From Gautieria morchelliformis (taxonomy: Eukaryota; Basidiomycota; Agaricomycetes; Gomphales; Gomphaceae), in the NCBI GenBank assembly GCA_015179125.1, contig WHVA01000005.1, positions 372,001 through 436,000 on the forward strand: DNA of 64,000 bases, in the 5' to 3' direction. Under the pieces are notes generated by a model. That model made no database searches and had not been told where the DNA came from. It saw nothing but the letters and a program-made list of their open reading frames with translations. Position numbers and translations under genes: made by a program. Positions 22,300 through 33,494 of the stretch are shown in pieces (position 1 is the stretch's first letter; every line of letters starts with the position of its first letter).

Positions 22300-24030
22300 C
22301 ACACTTGTATATGCCTACATAACAAATAATACTGTACATGACTGCATCACACTTTATATATACCTACATAATAATTAGCAATATATGTCTGACTGTAACA
22401 TTTCACAAATTTACTGAACTTAACAAAATGCCATAACATGTAAACTTATTATACCATTGGCACCTTAACACTTAAGTTGAAGCTGCGTGAATTGTGGGGG
22501 AAGAAGGTTGAATAACAATGTAAATTGATTTAATGCATAATGATTAATCTCTCAACATTACTTATAATGTTACCTATATGAATCCTCTTTCAAACCAGTA
22601 AGACCATATGTTGATAGTTGTCTACCTGGTTGTTAGGTAGTTAGTTGTTAGGCCCTAGTCAGTAAAGATTAGGACATATTAATTTAACATATATTCTAAA
22701 ACCGGCTACTCCAACGTGGGTGACTGTGGTGTGCATGCCAGTTGCAGGCTGTGGGAAAAGGGTGCTCGTATTGGCCGTTCGATGGCGGAACGAACTCGCA
22801 CGGCTAGTGTCTAAAGTTGAGACCCGAGAGCCCAACATTTTTAATTGTTCAAGGGTGTGCGATGGACATTCTACATGTGAATTATTGATTCAAACATGGG
22901 GAAACGTGGAGGACGCTTGGCTTACTCGGTGTTGTTCAATAAGAGGCTTTGTCAAGGTCTGGTTCTGTTCATCCAGCCATGCACCAACAGAGTTCATTGT
23001 CAACTCAAAGGTAGTAAATAAATACAGCTAACTTGACATATTTCTGTTTTTTTTAAACACTTGAGCATGTCAATTTCGACAGCAATGGATTTCTGCAACA
23101 CTCTGGTGAGCGCCAACAAACATGGATGAACAAATACGACAACCTACCATATATGTAAGACTTGCCATGCACCAGCCCTTGATGTCACCCATGTGCTCCA
23201 GGGCAAGTGGAGGATATTGATTGAGCAACCACTCAGCATATGGGGTAGGGTCTCCAACATCAATCTTTGCAGGTCGGGTATATGTCCTGGGCGTGTTGGA
23301 TGTCATAGTGAAGTTGTGGATGTAATGTAAAAGGCAATTGGACATGCATGTCATGTGCAACCACCAGCGTCCCTCGGCAACATAAGCCGCCAGGTGATGT
23401 TGCAGAGACAGTATGAAGATAATAGAAAATTGCCATGTCCGATATACAATGTTTCTCACAATTTTGGATGGTACTCTATTTACATATTATCTCCCTCCCC
23501 AATCGAGCACAAGGTGAAGAAAGCCCTGTCACTTGTGCAGAAGCCATCACTTACCAGTGTGACAGAGTTCTCTAGAGTTCACTGCCTGATTCCTTCCAGC
23601 TGACAACGATTCACCTGTAATAAGCATTTCAAGTGACTCCAACGAGGAAGAAGGTAATCCATTTCAGCCAAGGATGTCCGCGATTCACCGGTATCTCAGT
23701 GGATCATGCATGGTCTGAGTGCAGCTGTGATAGGTTGCACCTTGGCATCATCCCCACCTGTCGCAGTCTCACCTCGTAGGTCCATCACAACTGTTATGTG
23801 ATGTGCAACTTATCCACGTTCTCACAGCTCCTCCTGGCAATCGTGTGACTAATAAGCATGATTCAAATGATGCACAGGCAGCTATTGGAGGCAATAATGC
23901 ATGTAAGGAGATGCTCCTGGAGCAGGGGAGCCTTGTGGATACTGAATTGGGTGACATCCTTGATTGCCTCTCTTCCTGGAGGCAGAAGCTGACACGATTA
24001 ACCGAGGACAGCATGGAACAAGCCTCTTAC
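22300..24030. other. Unassigned region with short ORFs
   Basis: 22300-22690 is AT-rich without genes. An unrecognised 103-codon plus-strand ORF lies at 22720-23031, a 129-codon minus-strand ORF at 23070-23459 (contains PTPYAEWLLNQYPPLALEH) and a 77-codon plus-strand ORF at 23803-24036. None shows a known domain. They may be exons of eroded genes. Confidence 0.3.
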
Positions 24031-24307
24031 TGTTGAATGGTGATATTAGAAGCCCTATCCATTCTACATTTCCTCTAATTTTCTTGGTATTTTTCCCTCC
24101 AGTAGTTAGTGACTTCTTGTTGACTCTTTCCTTTGTATCTGCGGGTTTTGGCATGCGTACATAAGCCAAAACGCACGAGCTAACAGCTGGGGAGTGTGGG
24201 AGAGTGCCCCTTATCTTGTGCACTCACCACACATCCCCAGACCTGCTGGGGTGTGTGTTAGGCTTATCAGGCTTGTTTTAAAGCTCCTATAACTTCGCTT
24301 TTTTACA
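24031..24307 (+). repeat. Solo copia LTR
   Basis: Starts TGTTGAATGGTG and ends TTTTTTACA, matching the LTRs at 24888, 30934 and 32533. Flanks CTTAC (24026-24030) and CTTAT (24308-24312) are a 5-bp duplication with one transition. It marks a past insertion removed by LTR-LTR recombination. Confidence 0.82.
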
Positions 24308-24887
24308 CTTATGCCTTTATTATCTAAGAAACCTTGGCCAACATCACCTTATGTAATGATACACATTGAATTGAAAGGCCTCAAACCACGCGGCGTGCGA
24401 TAAAGAAAGTGTGTGGCAATTATATGTGTGATCATATATACACAGAATTTCCATCATGGGTGTGGCTGGGGGTGCCTGCTCACATACAAGCGACAGGTCC
24501 CTCTGGTGGTAATCTGCGTTAGCGTCGTGATAATGTCTCAGTGCACATGATGATCTCATACAACAAGCCATCTACACTCTTTGGAAGAATGAATAACATG
24601 CTGAGCCTGGTGTTTGCTGCCAAGTTGAAATGGGACATGGTTGCCAGCATCCAATTGGCAGGGACAGACCTGGTCCTCTTTGCTATGGTCGTGCAGGCAT
24701 GTGTGGCTGTAGGTGTGATAATGGCCACAGTGATGATTATTCATATCATCTGCCAATGGTGCTTAGTGATGTGGTCACATGCCAGTGGCACAGTGGCAGG
24801 GACAGATGTGGTCTCATGGCTATGGTTGTGCAATCATGTGTGGCTGTAGGTGTGATAATGGCCACAGGGATGATTATGCACCTCATT
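24308..24887. other. Unassigned, with an imperfect tandem duplication
   Basis: A segment containing GTGTGGCTGTAGGTGTGATA and GGCAGGGACAGA occurs twice, about 140 bp apart (about 24645-24750 and 24780-24880). No domain recognised. Confidence 0.45.
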
Positions 24888-25286
24888 TGTAAAAAGGCGA
24901 AGTTATAAGAGCTTTAAAACAACCCAGATAAGCCTGATAAGCTTAACAAACACCCCAGCAGGTCTGGGGATGTGTGGTGAGTGTTAGAACGCAGACGCAG
25001 ATGGTGATAGGCAAGGCCGATGGAACTGTATATATATTACATAATACAGAACTCATACGATGACGTGTCGCCTCCACAGCACATCAACAGTGAGTGCACA
25101 AGACAAGGGGCACTCTCCCACACTCCCCAGCTGTTAGCTGGCGCTTTTTGGCTTATGTAAGCAGGCCAAAAAGCGCAGATACAAAGCAAAGAGTCAACAA
25201 GAAGTCACTAACTACTGGAGAGAAGAATACCAAGAAAATTAGAAGAAATGTAGAATGGATAGGGCTTCTAATATCACCATTCAACA
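24888..25286 (-). repeat. 3' LTR of the copia element, carrying a nested insertion
   Basis: 399 bp against about 280-340 bp for its sisters; the excess is the 108-bp insertion at 24982-25089 plus one duplicated 5-mer. The minus-strand purine tract lies just right of 25286. Confidence 0.85.
24982..25089. mobile_element. 108-bp TG...CA insertion with GTGAG duplication
   Basis: Starts TGTTAGAACGCAG and ends ATCAACA. The flanks are GTGAG on both sides (24977-24981 and 25090-25094), and the sister LTRs have a single GTGAG at this site. TATATATA lies inside. Size and ends suggest a very small solo LTR of a family otherwise absent here. Confidence 0.75.
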
Positions 25287-25322
25287 CTCCCACCTGATAA
25301 TAGAGCTCTGCATTCCTACACC

Positions 25323-25748
25323 TCACAGCCTTTCAAGGAACGCCGCCTCAATCTCCTCCAGCTCCTCCAATGTCCCCCTCCGCAGCATCTCAAACCGCTC
25401 CTCTTCTAACACTCCCAAGTCTACGGCAGGAGTCACCTCTTCCACCTTCGGCATATCAGTCCTCATCCACCGTCACAAAATCCCTGTTGCCCATAAGAAC
25501 ATGGCATGCCACCAATCCTTAATGCGAACTTGTGGTATCAGTGGTATGAATGATATATGACTGCCTGAATGAGCAGTGTCGCAAGGAGATGATGGTAGGG
25601 TGTCGAAGCCGGGTGGTAGAAGGTCTGAATTGGACTGGGTAGTGACCGGAGACAAGTGTACTGGTGAGGGATATGTGATAGAAGGAGGTGGCGGTGATTG
25701 GATGAAACTGATGGAATCGGGAGTAGATGGGTGCACTGAGAGGCACAT
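25323..25748 (-). pseudogene. Third ORF of the copia element, minus-strand copy, one TGA
   Basis: Homologue of the ORF at 32071-32496. First ATG at 25748; a TGA at 25475-25473 stands where the sister copy has CGA, after which the frame continues (PKVEEVTPAVDLG, EAAFLERL) to TGA at 25325-25323. Ser/Pro-rich N-terminal half, acidic helical C-terminal part. Unknown function. Confidence 0.5.
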
Positions 25749-25878
25749 GGATATGCTGATTGCAAATGTACAGTGTTGGTAAAGATAAAACAAGGTTTGG
25801 CGCAGTCTGAAAATAATTAGCAACTGTAAACTTTATTTAGCGCTCCAGGCACTAAACAATGCTCAGTGCAACAAATCA

Positions 25879-28800
25879 TTATAGCATTAGTCCTAGCATT
25901 TTCCTGCAGCGTTCAACCTTGACCTTTGTCAACGACTTTGTCAACATGTCTGCTGGCATCTCATCGGTGGGAATGTGAGCAACTGAGATTTTTCCTTCGG
26001 TGACCACATCTCTCAGCCAGTAGAAGCGCAAGTCTAGTTGCTTGAGTCTCCCGTGGTGTTCAGGATTCTTAACAACTTGAACTGCTGACTGGTTATCAAT
26101 GAAGAGTGTAGAGGAACCTCTAGGTTTCCACCCAATCTCAGTGAACAAATTTCGCAACCAAAGGATCTCTTGGCCTGCCAAGACAGCTGCAATGTATTCT
26201 GCCTCTGTGGTAGACAGAGTGACCATGGTCTGCAATTTTGTTCTCCAACTGATGGCTCCAGTTCCCATTTTAACCACATATGCACCAGTGGATTTACCAC
26301 AGTCTTTGTCTCCACCATGGTCTGCATGTGAGTATGATGTAAACAGCTGGGTTGACTGTGTCAAGCCCGGCTTGTATGTCAGCTTGTAGTCAAGGGTGCC
26401 CTTCAGGTATTTGAAGAGGTGCTTGACAGCTGTCCAGTGTGCCATGCCAGGATTGGAGTTGAATCTGGCCAATACTCCCACCGCATATGCTATGTCTGGA
26501 CAGGTTGCAGTAGCCAAATAAAGCAAGGATCCCACTGCGTGAATATATGGCTTGTCTTTCATGAATTCAACCTCCTCCGGTGTAGAGGGAGCCTGTTCAG
26601 TGGACAGCCTGCAGCCAGGATCCATAGGAGTAAAGACTCTATAGCAATCAGAATGACCATATCGCTCCAGAAGGTCCAAGGTATACTGCTTCTGTGAGAG
26701 TGTGAGTGTGCGCTTGGCTCGGTCCCTCTCAATGGAAACTCCAAGGAGGAAAGACGTAGGACCGAGGTCCGTAAGTTTAAAACACTTCTTCAGCTCATCC
26801 TTCACACGCCGCATGGCTTCCTTGGACTTAGATGCAATGGTCAAATAATCCACGAAGACGGGGATGATGACCTTATCATCACCCTTATGGTATACCCAAA
26901 TGCTATGGTGTCACCTCACTTTGACAAAGTCCATCTCCCGCAGCTCTTTATCGAGATTCTGATGCCAGATTCTCCCAGATTGCTTCAGACCATAGATGCC
27001 TTTGAGAAGCTTGAGGAAATCATCATAAGCACCCTGGTGGAACCCCTCAGGTTGCTCCATGTAAACTTCCTGATCAAGTTCTCTGTTTAGGTATGCAGAT
27101 GAGATATCGATGCTCTCGAGCTCCATGTCTTCAATGGCGGCCATTGCAAGCACAGCATGCAATGCAGCCCATTTAGCAGTGGGTGCAAACGTCTCAGTGT
27201 AGTCAAAGCCAGGCCTCTGGGCATATCCTTTGGCCACCAACCTTCCTTTGTAGCGATCAATGGACCCATTGGCTTTTCGCTTGATGAGAAACACCCATCG
27301 ACTGCCAATGGCCTTTCTGCCTGGGGGCAGTTTGGAAAGTTTCCAGGTGCCATTGTCAAGCTGAGCTTGGATCTCATTATATGCAGCTTTGAACCAATAT
27401 TCTGCATCAGGGTGTCTCATGGCCTCCGCAAATGACTTGGGATCTGTGCTGTGGGCAGAGACCTTGAGTGCAGCCTGGAACGCACACTCAAAAGCATCAT
27501 GTGCACTGAGCACTGTATCAGTCTGAGCATGAGTATAAAGAGATTCTTCTCCAGAATCAGCAGGTTGGGAGGGTGCTGGAGATGACTCCTCCTCACTTCT
27601 AGATTCAATAGCAGGAGTTCCCTCTCTATATGTGGTGGCTTCCCACCATCTGCCAGGAGGGCGTCGCTCTCGCAAAGGATACCGTCTCATTGGAGGTGGA
27701 GGTGTAACTCCCTCAGAGTCTGAGTCTGAGTCAGAGTGAGAATCATCCAAGCCATCACTGGGGTCAGGAGAGACAGCTTCTGGAGGCTCTGGGAGAGGTG
27801 CAGGAACAGCTCCCACCTGATTAGGTATATCTCCTGCCTTTTCCTGTACCTCTACCTGAGGTGGACGTCGCTCCACTTCAATAGTAGTAGATGGTTCTGG
27901 AGGGGGAACTTCTGGGAGTGGTGGGTGGGTTTGCCTTGTTAAACCTGGGAAGATACGCTCATCAAATTCAGCAGTGTTGCTGATGATAATCTTCCTGGTC
28001 AGAGGATTATAGAACATCCACCCTTTATACTCGGCAGGATACCCAATAAAGACACATTTCTCAGTATGAGAACCAAGGGGTTTGCGCTTGTCCTTCTGGA
28101 CATGAACATATGCTGTGCACCCAAAGACCCGTAAATGAGAAACATCTGGTTTACCTCCATAAAACGCAGTGTAGGGAATTTCTCCCTGCAATGCTGATGT
28201 GGGGGACCTATGTCTCACATGGACCAGGGCTGGCACAGCATAACTCCAGAAGGAAGTTGGAAGGTGAGATTCCGTGAGCATGGCAATGGCCTGCTCTTGG
28301 AGAGTCCTGTTAACACGCTCTGCTACCCCATTCTGATGGGGTTCATTCCGCACAGTGTGCTGGCGTGCAATTCCAGCAGTAGCTAAGAACTTGTCAAATT
28401 CTGTGGACATGTACTCTCCTCCCTTGTCATCTCGCAATGTCTTTATCTTCTGAGACGTGCCATTTTCCACATATGCCTTGAACCGCTTGAATGCATCAAA
28501 TGCATCTGACTTTGCCTTCAGCTTGATGACCACCCATAGCCTGGTGGCATCATCAATGAAGGTGATCCAATACCGATAGCCATCCTGTGTAACAGGCATG
28601 GGACCATGGAGGTCAGAATGGATTAAAGCAAGTGGCTCAGTAGCATGGAAGTTTGCTGTCTTGTCTACTACCCAATGTTGTTTCCCTGCAAGGCAGGGCT
28701 CACAGATGGGGTCTGGTGTTGCCTGTGACTTAATAGTCAGACCGGTGACCACCTCCTTTGACACCAAATGATGGACATCAGGAAAGTTCAAGTGTCCAAA

Positions 28801-30135
28801 ACGACGGTGCCATAAGGTTATGTCCAGAGGACATGTGCTGAGCAGCCTGGCAAATTCTGTCGTTGGCTGTGTGAGACCATCTAAGTGGGCTGTATTGTTT
28901 CCAGTTACTGTGGCAGTGAAGAGGAGGTTTCCTTGCCGATTGAACAACATCTTGTTTCCCACAATAGACACATGGAAGTGTTTATGTCGAGTTAAATACA
29001 AGACAGACAGAAGGTTACTTCTCAGAAGGGGAACATGCAAGACTCTTTCAAATTCCAGCAGACGCTTAGGTAGTCCATTTACAACTGGCTTAAACCTCAC
29101 AGATCCAACCCCTGCTGAATGGATGGTTTGGCCATCTGCAAGACGAATAGGTAGTTGGAGGGGTTGGTAAGTTGTGAACCAGTCACAATAAGGTGTCATA
29201 TGTGAAGAGGCACCTGTGTCTGCAGTCCAGTCAACATTTGCCTCGACAATTAGGGCATTTGTGGGACTAGTGGGATCTGGGAGAGAGATACTTGCGTTGC
29301 CTGCAAATTCCACCTGGCTAGCTTCCTCCTCCTGCTCAGCCTGCTTGGCCTGCTCTGGCTTCTTCTTCCCCTTCTCTTTCTTCTTAGCCTTCCTCTCCTT
29401 GGCCTCCTGCTCAGCCTGACGCTTTGCATCCCTATATTTGAAGCAAGTTTCCAAGGTGTGGCCAGATCTAGAGCAGAAGTCGCAGGCAGAGGATGACTGT
29501 GGAGTCTGGGCAATCTGAGCAGATTTCATGGCAATGGTAGTAGAATCAGTGCCACGTGGAGCACGGTTTTGCTGTTCCAAGATCATAGCTTCTTTGACGG
29601 TCTGATAGTCAAACTGAGGAAGCAACATGAAGGCGGATTTGAAGGCAGTATACTCCTCAGGGAGTGCCCTAATGAGTGCCATAGCAGCCAGTTCTCCGTC
29701 CATGTCATCAATGGTGAAACGCAAATCCTGAACCTTGTTTATGGCGTCATCAACTCTGGTCATGAGAGCATTGAGCGTCTCGTCATCCTGTTTCCTGATG
29801 CTGAACAACCCGTCCAAAGCATTAAACCTGGTGGCAGGACGCTTCTGGAGGTGCACAGACTCCAGTTTACGCCACATCTGCACAGGATCTTCCTCCAAGC
29901 CCTTGACATGGACTTTCTGAGATGCTTCCAAGGCCAGATATATCTGTCCGGCTGCAATATCCCTGTCCTTTCTCCAGGACTTTAACTCTGCCATCTCTGT
30001 GACGCCAGGCTGAGTGTATTCCCCCTTCACCAGACTCCAGACCTCTTTGGTCATATGCAATGCACGCATCTCTCCCACCCATGTATTATAATTTCCCTCC
30101 CCAAGTGTAGTGACACGGTCACTGTCCTTTCCCAT
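25879..30135 (-). pseudogene. Copia Gag-Pol polyprotein
   Basis: ATG at 30135 (MGKDSDRVTT). Order: UBN2-type gag; zinc knuckle CDFCSRSGHTLETC; protease with WTADTGASSH; integrase with the LWHRRFGHLN/CEPC zinc part and D, D, E in HSDLHGP, LRDDKGG and NGVAERVN; RT (GSRWVFLIKRK, VAKGYAQRPG); RNase H ending in PADMLTKSLTK. About 1,400 codons in one frame. Two lesions are visible: an in-frame TGA at about 26913-26911, and the RT motif FVDD reads FVDY (about 26851), losing a catalytic Asp. Gag and pol share one frame, as in many copia elements. The copy should be inactive. Confidence 0.93.
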
Positions 30136-30195
30136 GACGCAGTCAACTAACACTAATAACTGAAAGACGAGCAGTTGTGACACTCCCCAACTCAC

Positions 30196-30921
30196 TGGGA
30201 TGACTACCAGGATATTGTCAGGTGAGATAAAAGGTGACTCAACAGAGAGAACACCCTCAACAGTTCAAATCTATAACACAGCAGTGTCAGAGACGACACA
30301 AGGACCTAAAATCAAAGGGAAGAAATGGGTTGCAAGTGAGGGAATGGCGGAGAAAATGTGAATTGCCAGGATTTGATCCAAATGACAAATGGATTGGACC
30401 AAACGAAAGAGCGCCCTTCACTTAGTCTTGGACAAGTGGGAGGCGCCTATCAGCGCACCAGTGGAGGCTCAGGGAAGCGAAATTTGCAGAAGTGTTCAGA
30501 ACAGCAAGATGAGCACAAATTCAAGATTTGACCTTTGCAGCCTAACCCTTCAAGCTAATCCCTCAAATATTGGACCCAAAGCTTCTTAGGAGCGTCAACT
30601 ACCCCCCTAGCGATCCAAATAAGCGCCCAGATAAGCGGTTGGAGCATGGGGTCCAAAAAGTGCGAAAATGCAGTCAATGAGGAGGCTGATAAGGGCACAC
30701 AAGGTGGATGGAGGTCCTGGGAGGTGTCCTAGGTGGATCTGGAGGTGCTGAAGCGAGTGGTGACACTATAAGAGGTCCTAGGAGCTTATCAGGGGGTCCT
30801 GAGGCGAAATCTGAGGGGATAAATGAGGACCAAGGGTGGCAGCAATGACAGAGGAGGTGTAGGAGGTGCAGGAGGTGTCTGATAAGGCTTTAGATTGTCC
30901 TGTAGGGCAGTTTAAAGGCCG
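30196..30921 (-). other. Leader region of the copia element
   Basis: About 0.73 kb between primer site and gag with no supported ORF. Contains GGAGGTGTCC/GGAGGTG-type purine-rich repeats (30700-30880). Confidence 0.5.
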
Positions 30922-30933
30922 GGGCCCATAACC
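30922..30933 (-). other. Primer binding site, initiator tRNA-Met half molecule
   Basis: On the minus strand GGTTATGGGCCC follows the LTR end directly. It is complementary to the anticodon stem-loop of initiator tRNA-Met, the half-tRNA priming known for Drosophila copia and yeast Ty5. Confidence 0.65.
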
Positions 30934-31274
30934 TGTAAAAAAGCGAAGTTATAGGAGCTTTAAAACAACCCAGATAAGCCTGATAAGCCTAACAAACACC
31001 CCAGCAGGTCTGGGGATGTGTGGTGAGTGCACAAGATAAGATTATACAGCTAGATACATCATACCTGGGGATGTGTGGTGAGTGCACAAGATAAGGGGCA
31101 CTCTCCCACACTCCCCAGCTGTTAGCTGGCGCTTTTTGGCTTATGTAAGCAGGCCAAAAAGCGCAGATACAAAGCAAAGAGTCAACAAGAAGTCACTAAC
31201 TACTGGAGAGAAAAATACCAAGAAAATCAAAGGAAATGTAGGATAGATAGGGCTTCTAATATCACCATTCAACA
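30934..31274 (-). repeat. 5' LTR of the copia element
   Basis: 341 bp. Contains an internal duplication of the GGGGATGTGTGGTGAGTGCA segment separated by about 25 bp of unique sequence (31013-31085), absent from the sister LTRs. Its outer end abuts the truncated plus-strand copy at 31275. Confidence 0.88.
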
Positions 31275-31943
31275 TATATTCATGCCGTGGGATCCTTGCT
31301 TTATTTGGCTACTGCAACCCGTCCAGACATAGCATATGCGGTGGGAGTGTTGGCCAGATTCAACTCCAATCCTGGCATGGCACACTGGACAGCTGTCAAG
31401 CACCTTTTCAAATACCTGAAGGGCACCCTTGACTACAAGCTGACATACAAGCCAGGCTTGATACTGTCAACCCAACTGTTTACATCATACTCACATGCAG
31501 ACCATGGTGGAGACAAAGACTGTGGAAAATCCACTGGTGCAGATGTGGTTAAAATGGGAACTGGAGCCATCAGTTGGAGGACAAAATTGCAGACCATGGT
31601 CACTCTATCTACCACAGAGGCAGAATACATTGCAGCTGTCTCGGCAGGCCAAGAGATCCTTTGGTTGCAAAATTTGTTCACTGAGCTTGGGTGGAAACCC
31701 AGAGGTTCCTCTACACTCTTCATTGATAACCAGTCAGCAGTTCAAGTTGTTAAGAATCCTGAACACCACGGGAGACTCAAGCAACTAGACTTGCGCTTCT
31801 ACTGGCTGAGAGATGTGGTCACCGAAGGAAAAATCTCAGTTGCTCACATTCCCACTGATGAGATGCCAGCGGACATGTTGACAGAGTCGTTGACAAAGGT
31901 CAAGGTTGAACGCTGCAGGAAAATGCTAGGACTAATGCTATAA
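31275..31943 (+). pseudogene. Truncated copia RT C terminus and RNase H
   Basis: Open from the junction to TAA at 31941-31943. Encodes ATRPDIAYAVGVLARFN, then the RNase H blocks YSHADHGGDKD, STTEAEYIAAV and DNQSAVQV, and the PADMLTESLTK end. The sequence is uninterrupted but lacks everything before the RT thumb, so it is not functional alone. Confidence 0.88.
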
Positions 31944-32070
31944 TGATTTGCACTGAGCATTGTTTAGCGCCTGGAGCGCTAAATAAAGTTTACAGTTGCT
32001 AATTATTTTCAGACTGCGCCAAACCTTGTTTTATCTTTACCAACGCTGTACATTTGCAATCAGCATATCC

Positions 32071-32496
32071 ATGTGCCTCTCAGCATGCCCATCTACTCCT
32101 GATTCCATCAGTTTCATCCAATCATTGCCACCTCCTTCTATCACATATCCCTCACCAGTACACTTGTCGCCGGTCACTGCCCAGTCCAATTCAGACCTTC
32201 TACCACCCACCTTTGACACCCTACCATCATCTCCTTGCGACACTGCTCATTCAGGCAGTCATATATCATTCATACCACTGATACCACAAGTTCGCATTAA
32301 GGATTGGTGGCATGCCATGTTCTCATGGGCAACAGGGATTTTGCGACGGTGGATGAAGACTGATATGCCGAAGGTGGAAGAGGTGACTCCTGCCGTAGAC
32401 TTGGGAGTGTTAGAAGAGGAGCGGTTTGAGATGCTGCGGATGAGGACATTGGAGGAGCTGGAGGAGATTGAGGCGGCGTTCCTTGAAAGGCTGTGA
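32071..32496 (+). CDS. Third ORF of the copia element, intact copy
   Basis: ATG at 32071; 141 codons to TGA 32494-32496, with the frame open further upstream from 31996. N-terminal half rich in Ser, Pro and Thr; a Trp-rich patch (IKDWWHAMFSWATG) in the middle; acidic, Leu/Glu-rich C terminus likely helical. It sits between pol and the 3' LTR, about 130 bp after the pol stop. A CTAAT branch-like site and TTTTCAG acceptor-like site occur at 31998-32012. No family recognised. Retained in both copies, but the copies are too similar for this to prove selection. Confidence 0.45.
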   Translation: MCLSACPSTPDSISFIQSLPPPSITYPSPVHLSPVTAQSNSDLLPPTFDTLPSSPCDTAHSGSHISFIPLIPQVRIKDWWHAMFSWATGILRRWMKTDMPKVEEVTPAVDLGVLEEERFEMLRMRTLEELEEIEAAFLERL

Positions 32497-32532
32497 GGTG
32501 TAGGAATGCAGAGCTCTATTATCAGGTGGGAG

Positions 32533-32818
32533 TGTTGAATGGTGATATTAGAAGCCCTATCCATTCTACATTTCCTCTAATTTTCTTGGTATTTTTCTCT
32601 CCAGTAGTTAGTGACTTCTTGTTGACTCTTTGCTTTGTATCTGCGCTTTTTGGCCTGCTTACATAAGCCAAAAAGCGCCAGCTAACAGCTGGGGAGTGTG
32701 GGAGAGTGCCCCTTATCTTGTGCACTCACCACACATCCCCAGACCTGCTGGGGTGTTTGTTAGGCTTATCAGGCTTATCTGGGTTGTTTTAAAGCTCCTA
32801 TAACTTCGCTTTTTTACA
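32533..32818 (+). repeat. 3' LTR of the plus-strand copia copy
   Basis: 286 bp, TGTTGAATGG to TTTTTTACA, preceded by the purine tract AGGTGGGAG. Confidence 0.88.
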
Positions 32819-32837
32819 CCACCTTGGCCCCCAGGAT

Positions 32838-33434
32838 AATGGTGCAATATGCAAGCATGACCATGGTGTGGGCTCTAATGATCTCATGGACCGGAATTTT
32901 GTCCATGCCTTGGACAAAATGTGTGGCCATTGTGTTCTGTGTTGGATGTTGGGGGAGCACATTGCAACACATCATGTGGGTGATTGTTTCTCAGACGCGA
33001 AGCAGTGATTATTTGAATACAACATGACATACAATGTCCCTGGAGGCCTGTACATCTGCTACAGATGTCTGGTCGATATGTTGCACCCACCAGCAGAACA
33101 CAACCCTAAGAGCAAAAATCAATGCACTTACTCTGATATTTTGGCTCCCACAGCCTTTGCCTCGTGGGAGCATGCTGAGTGTCAGCAAGTGCTGTATGAC
33201 TTTCGGCCCTTGTGCCCAGAGGATGAATGTCTAGTCTCCACCCGTGAACAGTACGCCAAGTGGCTCCTCAAGAAGGGTGAGGGCAGGGGCCTCATGAATC
33301 TCGCACTGGTCTTCACCTCCTGTTTTATTCCAGTAAAGTTGCCACTGCGGTCTTCCCTCCGCCATCATAGTGGGACCAATAACGATGACTGGTATATGAT
33401 ATTCCTGTGTGCTTTGCTCTCGTGTTATCCCTGA
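32838..33434 (+). pseudogene. RecQ-like helicase C-terminal remnant
   Basis: One frame reads from about 32838 to 33434 with a single TGA near 33007. The order of cysteines and flanks (MCGHCVLCW, CF, YICYRCLV, MLHPPAEHN, QCTYSDILAPTAF) resembles the cysteine-rich C-terminal tail of RecQ-type helicases common in mushroom genomes, often near telomeres. No helicase domain is present upstream, where the copia LTR begins at once. The family match is from memory of the pattern only; a domain search would settle it. Confidence 0.45.
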
Positions 33435-33494
33435 TGCTCCCTGCAACTGTTTTTCGAATGTCTGTTTTCTTGATCTCCCTTTCATTGTGCATGT

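Larger units (their letters stand above)
24888..31274 (-). mobile_element. Ty1/copia LTR retrotransposon, minus strand
   Basis: The right LTR (30934-31274) is 5' and the left LTR (24888-25286) is 3'; both start TGTTGAATGG and end TTTACA on the minus strand. Between them are an iMet half-tRNA primer site, a leader, one gag-pol frame in the copia order (integrase before RT), a third ORF and a purine tract (AGGTGGGAG) at the 3' LTR. Flanking five-mers TCATT (left) and TATAT (right) do not match, so the locus has been rearranged since insertion or one end joins a different insertion. Confidence 0.9.
31275..32818 (+). mobile_element. 3' end of a second copia copy, plus strand
   Basis: Inverted sister of 24888-26560. 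It starts abruptly inside RT (YIHAVGSLLYL) right after the other element's LTR, and runs through RNase H, the third ORF, the purine tract and a complete 3' LTR (32533-32818). The 5' part is not in the window. Confidence 0.88.

Noticed and set aside
23070..23459. 129-codon ORF as a helicase or known domain gene
   Set aside because: A few residues resemble other fungal repeats but no motif is clear enough to name it.
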